A stretch of DNA of 64,000 bases, from assembly GCA_903834925.1 (NCBI GenBank), contig CAILLA010000173.1, positions 40,541-104,540 on the forward strand, written 5' to 3'. The notes below the pieces were generated by a model. That model saw nothing but the letters and a program-made list of their open reading frames with translations. It was not told the DNA's origin and did not search any database. The stretch is from an uncultured Schlesneria sp. Lineage in GTDB: Bacteria > Planctomycetota > Planctomycetia > Planctomycetales > Planctomycetaceae. Positions 38,628 through 47,860 of this stretch are shown piece by piece. The position numbers were made by a program, and so were the translations under genes. The first letter of the stretch is position 1, and the number at the start of each line of letters is the position of its first letter.

Positions 38628-40205
38628 ATGAGCACTGAACACCTTGAACCTTCAACCCTGCCGACAACAACACAGAGCCCGATTGCAATTCCCAAGTCAG
38701 CGACACCGCCTGCGGCCAAGCCGGGGAAACTCTCGTTGCCAATCGACCAAACAATTGTTCCGAAGCCGTCGGAAGCGAGTTGGCGATTACCCTTTGTCAC
38801 ATTGATCAGTCTTTTACTGCATGCGATGGTTCTTGGTGCGCTCGCCTTAATTGTGCTGAAGTCGCCCCAACTGGTTGAAGAGATTTTTACAACCGTCACG
38901 GAACCAGAAGAACCCTCCGAAGCGATCGTCGAGCAATCGATGCTTGAGCCCGAGAATATCAACGATTCCACACCTCAGTCGGTCGCCTCTCAAGAAACGA
39001 CGTCAAACCTGGCGTTTGAGACCAAGGGGCCGATCGACCTGAACGTCAGTGACGGAATTCCACAACTCGAGGCAGATACCGGCAACTTGCCTGGTTTGGC
39101 AGGTATCAAAGTCGGCGGTGAAACTGCAGGCCGCATGTCGGTACAGGTCAAAAAGACGATGGTGGCGAAATTTGGTGGGAATTCTGCCAGCGAAGCCTCG
39201 GTGGCATCGGGAATGAAGTGGCTGCAGAACCATCAACTTCCGGATGGAAGCTGGAGCTTTGTCCATTCCAAGCACGCTGATTGCAAAGGTCAGTGTTCTC
39301 AGGACGGGTCATTTACCAATTGTCCAACGGGCGCAACAGGGATGGCCTTACTGGCATTTCTTGGGGGCGGACATACGCATCAGAAGGGGGATTATCAGAG
39401 GAACGTCAAGCGCGGGATTGATTTCCTGATTAAGGCTGCTCAGCCGACGGAAACGGGCCTGGATCTTCGAGGTAAAGTGACGGCCAATGAAGGAATGTAT
39501 GTGCAGGGACTGTGTACGATCGCCCTTTGCGAGTGTGCGGCCATGTCCAAAGACTCGCGAGTTCGTAAGGCGGCAGAAGGGGCACTCGACTTCATCGTCA
39601 AGGCACAAAATCCCAAGGACGGAGGATGGCGGTATAATCCGCGCGATCCTGGCGACTTGTCCGTAACCGGTTGGGAAGTGATGGCACTGAAGAGCGGCTA
39701 CAACGCCAAGCTCAAATTTCCGACCTCATCATTCAAGAATGCCGAAAAGTTTCTCAAGCTGGCTCAAGCCGAAGGGGGCGCTCAATACGTTTATGATCCC
39801 GCCATTGATAAAGCTCCACCAACGCCGACGATGACCGCTGTTGGGCTGTTGTGCCGAATGTACCTGGGATGGGACCATAAAAATAAAAAACTTGCCGAAG
39901 GGGTCCAATACCTCGACAAAATCAAACCGCAGCCGAACAACATGTACTTCAATTATTACGCGACACAGGTCATGCACCATTGGGGTGGAGAAGAGTGGAC
40001 TCGCTGGAATGAATTGATGCGAGATCAACTCGTCCGAACCCAGCACCCGTTGAAGGATGGGCATCTTGCAGGAAGCTGGGATCTTGCTGATGTTCACGGC
40101 GGCGGCGGTCGTTTATACATGACGTGCCTCTCGGTTATGACACTTGAGGTCTATTACCGTCACCTGCCCATGTATAGCCGTGAAAATATCAAGGTGGAAT
40201 TCTGA
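38628..40205 (+). CDS. Membrane-anchored alpha/alpha-toroid (prenyltransferase/squalene-oxidase repeat) protein
   Basis: A 525-residue protein with one membrane helix (about 56-78, TLISLLLHAMVLGALALIVLK), an acidic linker, and from about residue 185 a toroid of prenyltransferase/squalene-oxidase repeats: GMKWLQNHQLPDGSWSF, TGMALLAFLGGGH, GIDFLIKAAQ, ALDFIVKAQNPKDGGWRYNP, TGWEVMALKSG. No DxDD cyclase motif is present, so it is not expected to be a terpene cyclase; such exported toroids often act as binding modules. The N-terminal architecture matches the two VWA proteins immediately upstream, which suggests one envelope complex. Confidence 0.8.
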   Translation: MSTEHLEPSTLPTTTQSPIAIPKSATPPAAKPGKLSLPIDQTIVPKPSEASWRLPFVTLISLLLHAMVLGALALIVLKSPQLVEEIFTTVTEPEEPSEAIVEQSMLEPENINDSTPQSVASQETTSNLAFETKGPIDLNVSDGIPQLEADTGNLPGLAGIKVGGETAGRMSVQVKKTMVAKFGGNSASEASVASGMKWLQNHQLPDGSWSFVHSKHADCKGQCSQDGSFTNCPTGATGMALLAFLGGGHTHQKGDYQRNVKRGIDFLIKAAQPTETGLDLRGKVTANEGMYVQGLCTIALCECAAMSKDSRVRKAAEGALDFIVKAQNPKDGGWRYNPRDPGDLSVTGWEVMALKSGYNAKLKFPTSSFKNAEKFLKLAQAEGGAQYVYDPAIDKAPPTPTMTAVGLLCRMYLGWDHKNKKLAEGVQYLDKIKPQPNNMYFNYYATQVMHHWGGEEWTRWNELMRDQLVRTQHPLKDGHLAGSWDLADVHGGGGRLYMTCLSVMTLEVYYRHLPMYSRENIKVEF

Positions 40206-40231
40206 TTATTCACGGGCAGGGACAAAACGTA

Positions 40232-40252
40232 GTTGCGGCTTTCAGCCGCAAC
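40232..40252. terminator. Hairpin between convergent genes
   Basis: GTTGCGGCT, loop TTC, AGCCGCAAC: a perfect 9-bp stem, followed by CGTAAAAAA on the plus strand. It sits 27 bases after the toroid gene stop and 28 bases from the end of the convergent PQQ gene, so it may terminate one or both. Confidence 0.6.
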
Positions 40253-40279
40253 CGTAAAAAAATCGAGATGAAATGCCGA

Positions 40280-43200
40280 TTATTCACTGGTGCTCAACTT
40301 TTTTAAGCCAGTCAGGCATTTTTCGGTCCAGAGGATTCCACAGCCATCCTCCCTTAATACGAATTCTCTCGGTTCGGATTCAACCCGAAGCCGTTGAGTG
40401 ATTTCACCTGTTTCACTATCGCAAAACAGGATCTCACGTTTTCGTTGATCAGGCAGATTCAGTCCCCAGACAGCCAGAAGACAACGTCCGCTACGTGTGT
40501 CATCCATGTCCGTCGCGTGTTCCTGCCTGGGACGAGCGGTCCACGCGACGGTGGTTTTCCATTGAGATGCAGTATCGCCAAGATACTTTTCGAAACGGAG
40601 CTTGCCGTCACGAATTGACATTCCACGTAAGATTCCCTGGCTGGCAGCAAACACCAGTTCGCCGTGAGTGCCGATCTGATTTCCAGGGTGCTGCATTGGA
40701 AAGTCGGACAAGGCCGAGGAATATTTTCGAATTCCAGTGAAGGGGTCAAATGACATGAGTAACGATCCATCTGCCACGGTAACCAGCGTTTCCGATTGAA
40801 TCCATCCAATGGGACCGACCTGGCCAGTGGGGAAATTCTTAAATCTCCACGTATTTGCGTTGCTTGCCTTAAAGTCATCAACAGGGCTTAGAGAAACCGA
40901 GCGATTGAGCTGCTGCATGACGAATGCTTTCGCTGCGTCATCCAGCCGCTTGGTAAATATTAATTCGTCTTCCTCTGCCACATATTTCACATCACGCGTG
41001 TTTCGCTGCGGTAACCTCGTGACGTGAGATCTCTCGGTATTTGCCTCGTCTTTCAGGTGACACGACAAATTCTGACCGACGAGGTGAAAGTCATTAGTAA
41101 TTCCGATAATTCGATCGTGTATTACCAGGGGAGTTGCGTTCCAGAGTTCACTTTCAACGTTAAGTTCGCGCATCGACCAACGGTTGCGAGGGGTAGGCGC
41201 AGTTGCGATCCAGGTTCGGATCGGCTTCGTCGTTTGCATGAATACTGCGACTGAAGACTTCGACCGTGCCGCAGTCCTGACCGATTGATGCTGCTCGGGT
41301 TTGTCGCTCACTGCGGCGGATTCCCCGTTCGATTCCCTGTCGTTTGGAGTATGTCCAAAACCAATCAATCCATGCAGACGACCGGGCGGCTTGATCGTAA
41401 CGACGAGTTGTCCGTCATGGGGGTCAAACAATCGAAGCCCTCGATCCAAATCAAACGATGCTGGCCACAACCCCGATTCATCGAAGTCCTCAATTCCCCC
41501 TGCAAATAATGGCGTCGATTTTGTCGCGGCAGAAGTTTTCCAAACCTGCCGACCGTCGCTTGGCGAGCGTGCTTCCCATCCATGCGAAGTTCCGATCAGA
41601 AGTTCGACATCATTCCAACCTGCGACCTGGATCGGGTTTGTTGCGGTCTCTTCCCAGCGAATGTCACCGGTGACCCAATTCAAACAGCGCCACAACCATC
41701 GGTTATTGAATTTTTCTGACTTCGTGCAAATCAATAGTGACGCGAGTTCCGCCGAGGGTGGTTCGCGTTTCGGAATAATGACTTGGGCGTCGTTGGAGAG
41801 TGGGTGAGACCAGGTTCGTTCAAGAGCCATCGGTTGCGACGCAATCGGAGCTTCACTCGATCGAAGTCGTCGTTCAATCACATCGCCGAGAGGACGTTTT
41901 TGCCCAGCAAAAACAACTTCTGTTGCGGGATCGCAAGTAGCCAATTCTGACAAGAGCCTCGACGCTGATTGGCTATTGTGTGAATCATCAAGTAATTCGA
42001 CCATGGCAATGGTCGATTCCACGAACGCGCGATCATCGACGGAACTTCGTCGAATTTCATCAAGTGCTGCGTACGCTTGCGAAATGTCACCCGTTTCCCG
42101 GGAGTGACGAGCGAGGACCTGTCGAGCCTCATTCAAGATGGACGCATGCGGAAAGCTGCGTATCAAATTTCTAAGTTTCTCAGCGTCAGGTACCAGCTTC
42201 AATTTATCGAATTCGGTTGAGGCGATTGCTTCTATCGAGGCATATGCATTTCGGCCATGTTCGGCAATGAGTCGAGACATTTGATCTGCTGCAACTTGAC
42301 CGACGCTCCGCAAATCCCGTGGGAACTCAGCCAATTGTTCGTCACTGAGAATTGTCTGCAGATGTTCAATCGCATTTTCAGGATGATTCAATGCCTCTTC
42401 AACACGCGTCAGCTCGAAGGTGAGTCTGATTCGACGTGCGGCGTCATCGACACAGGACATCGCACGCAGCCAATATTCACGTGCTGCCACCAGTTTGTTT
42501 TCACGGAACGCGGTGGTTCCGGCGTCTTGCAATAGTTTTGAAAGTGTCTGTCGTGCCAGAACCGCTTCGGGTTCGTCCTGATCATGTTGCTCGCTGATCT
42601 GTTGAATTCGCTTGACCGCATCTTCAATCCGTCCGTTTGCTGCATCGATTTCTGCCAGCTGCAATTCGATGGACGTCGTATCTGGGTGCGAAGTCAATTC
42701 CCGCTCAATTCGTTCTTTAAGTACACTGTACTCAAAGTATGCGGACAAACGATCTGGTTGAGTGACTAATAGCATCCCCTCCGCAAACGTCAGGTTGCCA
42801 CCTTGCTGTGCTGAGTCGGGCGTTTTCAGCAAGATTGGATTCGTTGTCCGTTCAAGAGTTCGCTGCGAAAAGACTTCGATTGTCTCACGCCCGGGTAACA
42901 AGATTTGATCTCCGACGAGAAGCCCTCGACCAAATACGGAATTCTCAATTTTAGGCGTTGTCATGACGACGGAACCATCCACGATATCAATTGCTGACAA
43001 CGAGCTTCCACTTGCGACGATTAACCTCCCTGCGGCACCTCCGTCGGCAACACCAAGTAATTGGTGCCATTGATGATTCTCCCGCAGTTGTCGGGAATCC
43101 TGCTCACGTCGATCAAGATCCGAATTCGCCCCCAAAGAATTTGTTACATAGGGGTACTTCCATTCCATTTGGCCGGAATCGGCCTTGAGGCACATAGCGA

Positions 43201-44932
43201 AATCGGCGTCGTTTGGTGCTACGAACAATAATCCCTGATGATACAGGGGTGGTAATAAGCATTTTCGCTGAGGGTTACTTTGCGTTGTAGGAGACTCTTC
43301 CGTTCGGCTTTCATACGTAGCCGCCCATTCCAGTCGTCCGTCCGTATCATCGAGAGCGACAATGGCACCTACGTCCGTCGAAAGAAAGACTCGTCCTCCG
43401 GCGGCGGTTAACAGCAGGTGACTGACTCGATTAAAGTTATCAGCCACAGATGATCGAAAACCGCCGACGGGTCGTTGCCAAAGCAAATGACCGTCCGAAG
43501 CATCCATGCATACCACCATGATTTCGAGTTGAGGACGGCGTCGGCTGACGGCAACGTAAGCGTGTCCGGCGACGATGACAGGCGTTCCTTCAAATCGCCA
43601 GTTCTCTTCATTGAACATTTCACGCGATGAGATCTTCCAGATCAATTTTCCTTCTTGAGTAAGATCGAGACAGACCAAATCCGATTCCAGGTCCCGTTGC
43701 CGGTTCGACATACTCGTGACAGGCGATCCCATTCGAGCGTAAAGACGATCACTGTCGATTGTCATCGTATAGAATGGAACGCCGACACAGATCTGGTCTG
43801 GAAGAGTTGATGGTTCCTCGGCAGATGAAGGGTAGATGATTGCCGAATCGAGACGGTCAGACTGCCAGGCAGGTTCGCCCGTCAAGATATTCCAGGCTCG
43901 AATGGAATCCCAGTCGTTGACAAGCACAATCTTGCCATAAACAACCGGGAAATAACTCAGAGGTTCCCTCTTAAAGGGAACCGGATCAACAAGTCGATTA
44001 AGGAAAGTGGGAAGCAAATTACGAGCCCAACGTAACGCCCCGACATCGATTGATTCGGAAATTCGCCGGTATCGCGAGGGTGATAATGCGAATGTTTCGA
44101 CAGCCGCAATCGATTTTTCTTGAGGCCATTGCTTCGATTCGTCGAGCGTCTGCCTGAGGAGATCACAAAGGATACCTTGTTTTCCGGCGAGCCACCCTTC
44201 CGCTGTTGGATACCGTTCAGAGAACTGGCGAATCTCTTCTGCAGCCCGGATCGGTTCTCGTTCGAGGATGGAACACATCACGGTTCTTGCGAGAATCGTC
44301 GGCTGGTCGAATTCAGCATCGGGATATCTCAACAGTGTTGGGTAGTTAGCGGGATTCGCTTTATCAGGAAGGGGAACGAGTTGTTCCCACCACGATCGCG
44401 CGGCGGAAAACTCGCCCCGATCCCACGCGGATTCACCCAATGCAAGTAGCGCATCGTCTCCGTAACTGCTCAAGAAGGCATGGTGAACAATTCGCAAAAG
44501 TTCGGCATCATCCCGAGTTCGCTGCCAGGCTTCGAACCACCGTTTGGCCTGTGGATCGACTTTTTGTCGATAGGCAAGTCGGCCTTCCTTTGACGCTCGT
44601 GACATCAACACGTTGCAACGTGTTGCAACATTGACATAAGTCGCGACGTTTCCGGCTGTACCAGGGCGAACCAGAACCAAACCCTTGTTCTCCGTCTGGA
44701 CAATCTCTTGCAGAATTCCCAGGGCTTCGACCCAGCGCCCGTCGGCCATCAAATCTTCGACTGTCCCGAATCGTTTTAATAAATTGCGGTCGAAAGGTAG
44801 CGTTGCGTTCTCGCGAAACGGACGCCGTGTCGCCGGGGGTGCCCCGTTCGATGACGTGATCCTGCCCAAAATCGCTAAAGCGAATAGGCTCGCAATAACG
44901 AGACACCGTCGATCTCGAATCGCTTGCGCCAA
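40280..44932 (-). CDS. Exported PQQ-type propeller/TPR protein, 1550 residues
   Basis: Begins with a signal peptide (RRCLVIASLFALAILGRITSS). The order is: helical repeat region (about 50-290), a first beta-propeller of PQQ-like blades recognisable by repeats such as VCMDASDGHLLWQRPVGG, VALDDTDGRLEWAATY and SAIDIVDGSVVMTTP, a TPR-like helical region (about 755-1000, DAANGRIEDAVKRIQQI), then a second propeller (CLNWVTGDIRWEE, RSPSDGRQVWKTS, MSFDPFTGIRKYSS). PQQ itself need not be bound: quinoprotein active-site residues were not identified. The protein is probably a large periplasmic scaffold. It is convergent to the VWA/toroid cluster and its start is separated from the next upstream gene by about 100 bases. 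Confidence 0.8.
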   Translation of the reverse strand: MAQAIRDRRCLVIASLFALAILGRITSSNGAPPATRRPFRENATLPFDRNLLKRFGTVEDLMADGRWVEALGILQEIVQTENKGLVLVRPGTAGNVATYVNVATRCNVLMSRASKEGRLAYRQKVDPQAKRWFEAWQRTRDDAELLRIVHHAFLSSYGDDALLALGESAWDRGEFSAARSWWEQLVPLPDKANPANYPTLLRYPDAEFDQPTILARTVMCSILEREPIRAAEEIRQFSERYPTAEGWLAGKQGILCDLLRQTLDESKQWPQEKSIAAVETFALSPSRYRRISESIDVGALRWARNLLPTFLNRLVDPVPFKREPLSYFPVVYGKIVLVNDWDSIRAWNILTGEPAWQSDRLDSAIIYPSSAEEPSTLPDQICVGVPFYTMTIDSDRLYARMGSPVTSMSNRQRDLESDLVCLDLTQEGKLIWKISSREMFNEENWRFEGTPVIVAGHAYVAVSRRRPQLEIMVVCMDASDGHLLWQRPVGGFRSSVADNFNRVSHLLLTAAGGRVFLSTDVGAIVALDDTDGRLEWAATYESRTEESPTTQSNPQRKCLLPPLYHQGLLFVAPNDADFAMCLKADSGQMEWKYPYVTNSLGANSDLDRREQDSRQLRENHQWHQLLGVADGGAAGRLIVASGSSLSAIDIVDGSVVMTTPKIENSVFGRGLLVGDQILLPGRETIEVFSQRTLERTTNPILLKTPDSAQQGGNLTFAEGMLLVTQPDRLSAYFEYSVLKERIERELTSHPDTTSIELQLAEIDAANGRIEDAVKRIQQISEQHDQDEPEAVLARQTLSKLLQDAGTTAFRENKLVAAREYWLRAMSCVDDAARRIRLTFELTRVEEALNHPENAIEHLQTILSDEQLAEFPRDLRSVGQVAADQMSRLIAEHGRNAYASIEAIASTEFDKLKLVPDAEKLRNLIRSFPHASILNEARQVLARHSRETGDISQAYAALDEIRRSSVDDRAFVESTIAMVELLDDSHNSQSASRLLSELATCDPATEVVFAGQKRPLGDVIERRLRSSEAPIASQPMALERTWSHPLSNDAQVIIPKREPPSAELASLLICTKSEKFNNRWLWRCLNWVTGDIRWEETATNPIQVAGWNDVELLIGTSHGWEARSPSDGRQVWKTSAATKSTPLFAGGIEDFDESGLWPASFDLDRGLRLFDPHDGQLVVTIKPPGRLHGLIGFGHTPNDRESNGESAAVSDKPEQHQSVRTAARSKSSVAVFMQTTKPIRTWIATAPTPRNRWSMRELNVESELWNATPLVIHDRIIGITNDFHLVGQNLSCHLKDEANTERSHVTRLPQRNTRDVKYVAEEDELIFTKRLDDAAKAFVMQQLNRSVSLSPVDDFKASNANTWRFKNFPTGQVGPIGWIQSETLVTVADGSLLMSFDPFTGIRKYSSALSDFPMQHPGNQIGTHGELVFAASQGILRGMSIRDGKLRFEKYLGDTASQWKTTVAWTARPRQEHATDMDDTRSGRCLLAVWGLNLPDQRKREILFCDSETGEITQRLRVESEPREFVLREDGCGILWTEKCLTGLKKLSTSE

Positions 44933-45028
44933 AAGAATCCCCCTTCCTCTGACTGACAGAATCGCCGTTGCGTCTTCAATGAGGTTTTTTGGGTTGTTGC
45001 AGGCCGGCTGAAGACCATGCCATCCAAC

Positions 45029-45205
45029 TTACGAAGCCTCTCGCAAACGAGTCCCGATCCAGAATAACACGATTGAAACCAGCAGCAACCCAGGCATCCA
45101 AATGAGTTTGAATCCAAACTGAAGTTGCCACCAGGAAATCAACGGCGTGGCCGTGAGGACAATGAATTGAAGAAGGAATCCCAGGTTGTGTTTCAATCGC
45201 ATCAT
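45029..45205 (-). CDS. 58-residue two-TM membrane protein downstream of folE
   Basis: A short gene encoding MMRLKHNLGFLLQFIVLTAT, then PLISWWQLQFGFK, then a second hydrophobic helix (LLLVSIVLFWIGTRLREAS). Two predicted membrane segments joined by an aromatic loop give a coherent small membrane protein. It starts 22 bases after the folE stop on the same strand. The ribosome binding site is weak, which fits translation coupled to folE. Function unknown. A chance frame cannot be excluded at this length, but the amphipathic pattern and basic end are typical of real small membrane proteins. Confidence 0.55.
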   Translation of the reverse strand: MMRLKHNLGFLLQFIVLTATPLISWWQLQFGFKLIWMPGLLLVSIVLFWIGTRLREAS

Positions 45206-45227
45206 TGATTCTGGCCAATGAACAAAA

Positions 45228-45899
45228 TTAACGAAGATCGTTTCGTTGCCCTTGAATGAATGCCATCACTTCTGCTCGGCTGGCCTGATTCGTCTTGAAG
45301 AGACCTCGAACGGCGCTCGTGATTGTAACGCTACCAGGCTTGCGGATACCACGGATTGTCATACAAGAATGGGAAGCTTCCAGTACGACGATGGCTCCCT
45401 TCGGATCGAGTTCCTCTTGAAGCAAATCGGCAATCTGATGAGTCATCCGTTCCTGAACCTGTGGCCGATGTGACACTTCTTCCACAACGCGTGCCAATTT
45501 CGAAAGGCCGACGACCTTACCGCGAGGAAGATACCCGACATGCGCCATACCGATAAACGGCAGCAAGTGGTGCTCGCACATACTGTTAAACGAAATGTCC
45601 CGAACCAGAACTAGTTCGTCGTATTGCTCAACAAAAACTTTTTTCAGGTGCCGACCGGGATCGAGGTGCAGACCCATAAAAAGCTCAGCATACATTCGCG
45701 CCACCCGGGCGGGCGTTTCGAGTAAGCCATCGCGTTCCGGGTCCTCACCAACTGCCGCCAGGATTTCACGAACAGCGCGTTCCATACGTGGAAGATCGAC
45801 CTGAAATGCAGGGCGTTTTTCTGCAGGCAAATGAGATTCCCCATTCACCGGGGAACCGTGAATGCAATCGCCCTCGTCGACCGTCGATTTTTCACTCAA
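45228..45899 (-). CDS. folE: GTP cyclohydrolase I
   Basis: Converts GTP to 7,8-dihydroneopterin triphosphate, the first step to folate and some deazapurines. Zinc ligands C108 and H111 (MCEHHLLPF) and C179 (SHSCMTIRG) are all present, as are the GTP-binding [10 protein letters not shown] and RPQVQERMT stretches. There is a roughly 30-residue hydrophilic N-terminal extension. It follows speD by 15 bases, and the small two-TM gene follows it, so speD-folE-small protein is probably one operon. Confidence 0.95.
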   Translation of the reverse strand: MSEKSTVDEGDCIHGSPVNGESHLPAEKRPAFQVDLPRMERAVREILAAVGEDPERDGLLETPARVARMYAELFMGLHLDPGRHLKKVFVEQYDELVLVRDISFNSMCEHHLLPFIGMAHVGYLPRGKVVGLSKLARVVEEVSHRPQVQERMTHQIADLLQEELDPKGAIVVLEASHSCMTIRGIRKPGSVTITSAVRGLFKTNQASRAEVMAFIQGQRNDLR

Positions 45900-45914
45900 T
45901 TCGACAACCCCATT

Positions 45915-46304
45915 TCATACGTTCGCGAATTCTCGATGCCGACTTGTTCCGACTGAAGGGGGCATTACACCCCGTTCAAGTTCCCGAACGTCCGCTGTTG
46001 TCGCTTCAAACGCTTTACGAAGCACTTCTGCTGCCGCCTCTGGTCTCGTTGTGGACCCACAAGTGAAGACGTCGGCCGCAACATATCCGTATTCGGGCCA
46101 AGTATGAATTGAAAGGTGGGATTCAGCCAGCACTGCGACTCCCGTGACGCCTTGCGGGCTGAATTCATGTACAAAGATATCGAGCAATGTCGCGTTCGCG
46201 GCGTGGACGGCGCTACGCATTGCGCTTTCGACCAGACCTGCGTCATTGATCATTTCACCACATCCCCACAATTCAATAATGACATGCCTGCCCAGGTGCT
46301 CCAT
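45915..46304 (-). CDS. speD: S-adenosylmethionine decarboxylase proenzyme, class 1B
   Basis: Makes decarboxylated SAM, the aminopropyl donor for spermidine synthesis. The 129-residue size and LAESHLSIHTWPEYGY place it in the short bacterial/archaeal class that self-cleaves between E61 and S62 to form the pyruvoyl cofactor on S62. C82 (VFTCG) is the expected proton donor. ATG 46304 has GAGAG about 8 bases upstream. No spermidine synthase is nearby. It is first gene of the probable speD-folE operon. Confidence 0.93.
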   Translation of the reverse strand: MEHLGRHVIIELWGCGEMINDAGLVESAMRSAVHAANATLLDIFVHEFSPQGVTGVAVLAESHLSIHTWPEYGYVAADVFTCGSTTRPEAAAEVLRKAFEATTADVRELERGVMPPSVGTSRHREFANV

Positions 46305-46761
46305 CAAAACGCTCTCTTTCTAGCTTGGTGCCGGCGGTGGCCGACGCGGAAAAAATGCCAATCCATAAGGCTGATGCCAACTCGACTTCAGCAGAATTCG
46401 TGACAACGATTTCATCCAAATCGTCACAGTGACTGTCTGCGCTGAACTTGAGACGAATAATTCGACGTTTACGTTGTGGCCCAAGTGACGAATTGGACCA
46501 ACAACGAGATTTTGCCTGAGATGCATCACTTCTCCAATTCCGGAGTGCGTCTCATACGACAAGCGATCATCACAAATCATAGGAGCGGGGTCAATCCGCC
46601 AGCCACTCTTTTGTTTCCCATCTTCGCTGACTGCATAACTTTCGGACGTATAAACGGAACTTCAAGGCCGTCGCAATCATCGATCATGACAGATGTTCGA
46701 GCCGACAAACGGCTTGAAAGGTCGCGTTTATGAACGATTCATCTCGAAAATCGCAGCTCAA
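46305..46761. other. Intergenic region upstream of speD
   Basis: About 450 bases between speD (5' end) and the aldo/keto reductase (3' end), both minus strand. It should contain the speD operon promoter. An 86-codon minus-strand frame at 46320-46580 ends 15 bases before speD, but lacks a ribosome binding site and is not called. Confidence 0.4.
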
Positions 46762-47706
46762 TTAATGGGGGTGCGAGTCGTTGTTTTCCGGTCGACCCTC
46801 GATGTAAAACCAATTGTGTATTGGCTTTAAAATATTCTGAACTTCCAAAACCAGTTCGTGGTCGATCGGCTCAGCGGCCCATTTCGCCCACTCGCGGATT
46901 CTCTCGGGCCGCGCAGATCCCGTAACGCAGGTCGTCATATCAGGGTTTGCGATCGAAAATTGAAGTGCCAATTTCGCAATATCACTTCCACGGCTGGCGC
47001 AGTGGTCTGCCGCCGCTTTGGCGATGCGGCGAACTTCGGAAGTGGCCTTATGCCACGGTGGCAACGGATCATTCGTCAAAAGTCGGGCTGAGAACGGAGC
47101 AGCATTCATGATGCCGACATGTTTTGCTTTCAGGTAAGGAACCAGATCGCCGAACATCGTATTCTGTAAGGTGTAATGATTGTAAGACAGGACAACATCC
47201 AGATTGGTCTGATCAAGAATGAATTTAAACATTTTCATTGGATAGCCCGAAACTCCAATGAAACGAACCTTCCCTTGATGTTGAACTTTCATGAGTGCGG
47301 GCAAGGTTTCATCAATGATCTGCTGCATGTCGACAAATTCAATATCGTGACACAGACAGATATCGAGGTATTCAACCCCCATCCGATGCAGGCTGACATC
47401 GACACTTTCAACGACTCGTTTGGCAGAAAAGTCAAAATGAGCTTTGTCGTATCGACCGAGCTTCGATCCCAGGATGTAACGATCACGGGGGATGCCTCGT
47501 AATGCCGTCCCTAACAGGACTTCTGACATACCCCGTCCGTAAAACGGCGATGTATCAATAAAATTCATGCCAACGTCGAGCGCAGCAGGGACGGCTGCGA
47601 GAGCTTCGTTGATGTCGACGGGACGGAACTCTGCGCCGAGCGACGAAGCTCCAAAACTGAGCGATGAAAGTTTTAAGCCTGTCTGGCCAAGACTACGATA
47701 TTCCAC
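46762..47706 (-). CDS. Aldo/keto reductase, L-galactose-dehydrogenase-like
   Basis: A 314-residue NAD(P)-dependent TIM-barrel oxidoreductase. The AKR catalytic tetrad is present: D51 and Y56 (NFIDTSPFYGRG), K82 (GSKLGRYD) and H120 (CLCHDIEF). The overall pattern (YRSLGQTGLKLSSLSFGASSLG) and the absence of typical AKR1-type loops recall plant L-galactose dehydrogenase and bacterial aldose dehydrogenases. It probably oxidises a sugar; the exact substrate is inferred only. Monocistronic, with about 150 bases to the divergent-side neighbour upstream. Confidence 0.85.
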   Translation of the reverse strand: MEYRSLGQTGLKLSSLSFGASSLGAEFRPVDINEALAAVPAALDVGMNFIDTSPFYGRGMSEVLLGTALRGIPRDRYILGSKLGRYDKAHFDFSAKRVVESVDVSLHRMGVEYLDICLCHDIEFVDMQQIIDETLPALMKVQHQGKVRFIGVSGYPMKMFKFILDQTNLDVVLSYNHYTLQNTMFGDLVPYLKAKHVGIMNAAPFSARLLTNDPLPPWHKATSEVRRIAKAAADHCASRGSDIAKLALQFSIANPDMTTCVTGSARPERIREWAKWAAEPIDHELVLEVQNILKPIHNWFYIEGRPENNDSHPH

Positions 47707-47860
47707 GATTGGACGTCCTCAAGGAATGCGAATTCGGTCAACTGTCCGCCGGCCAATCGGGCGGCTGGATTCAGTCATCTCTGCCGAAGACAGGGTACTC
47801 GAATCAGTCCTCCATCAACAGTTTGTCGGGAACGGATCTTTCACTCACAGCAGTTTAATC

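Noticed and set aside
46320..46580. 86-codon minus-strand frame just upstream of speD
   Set aside because: Start lacks a ribosome binding site and the protein shows no domain; left as possible but not called.
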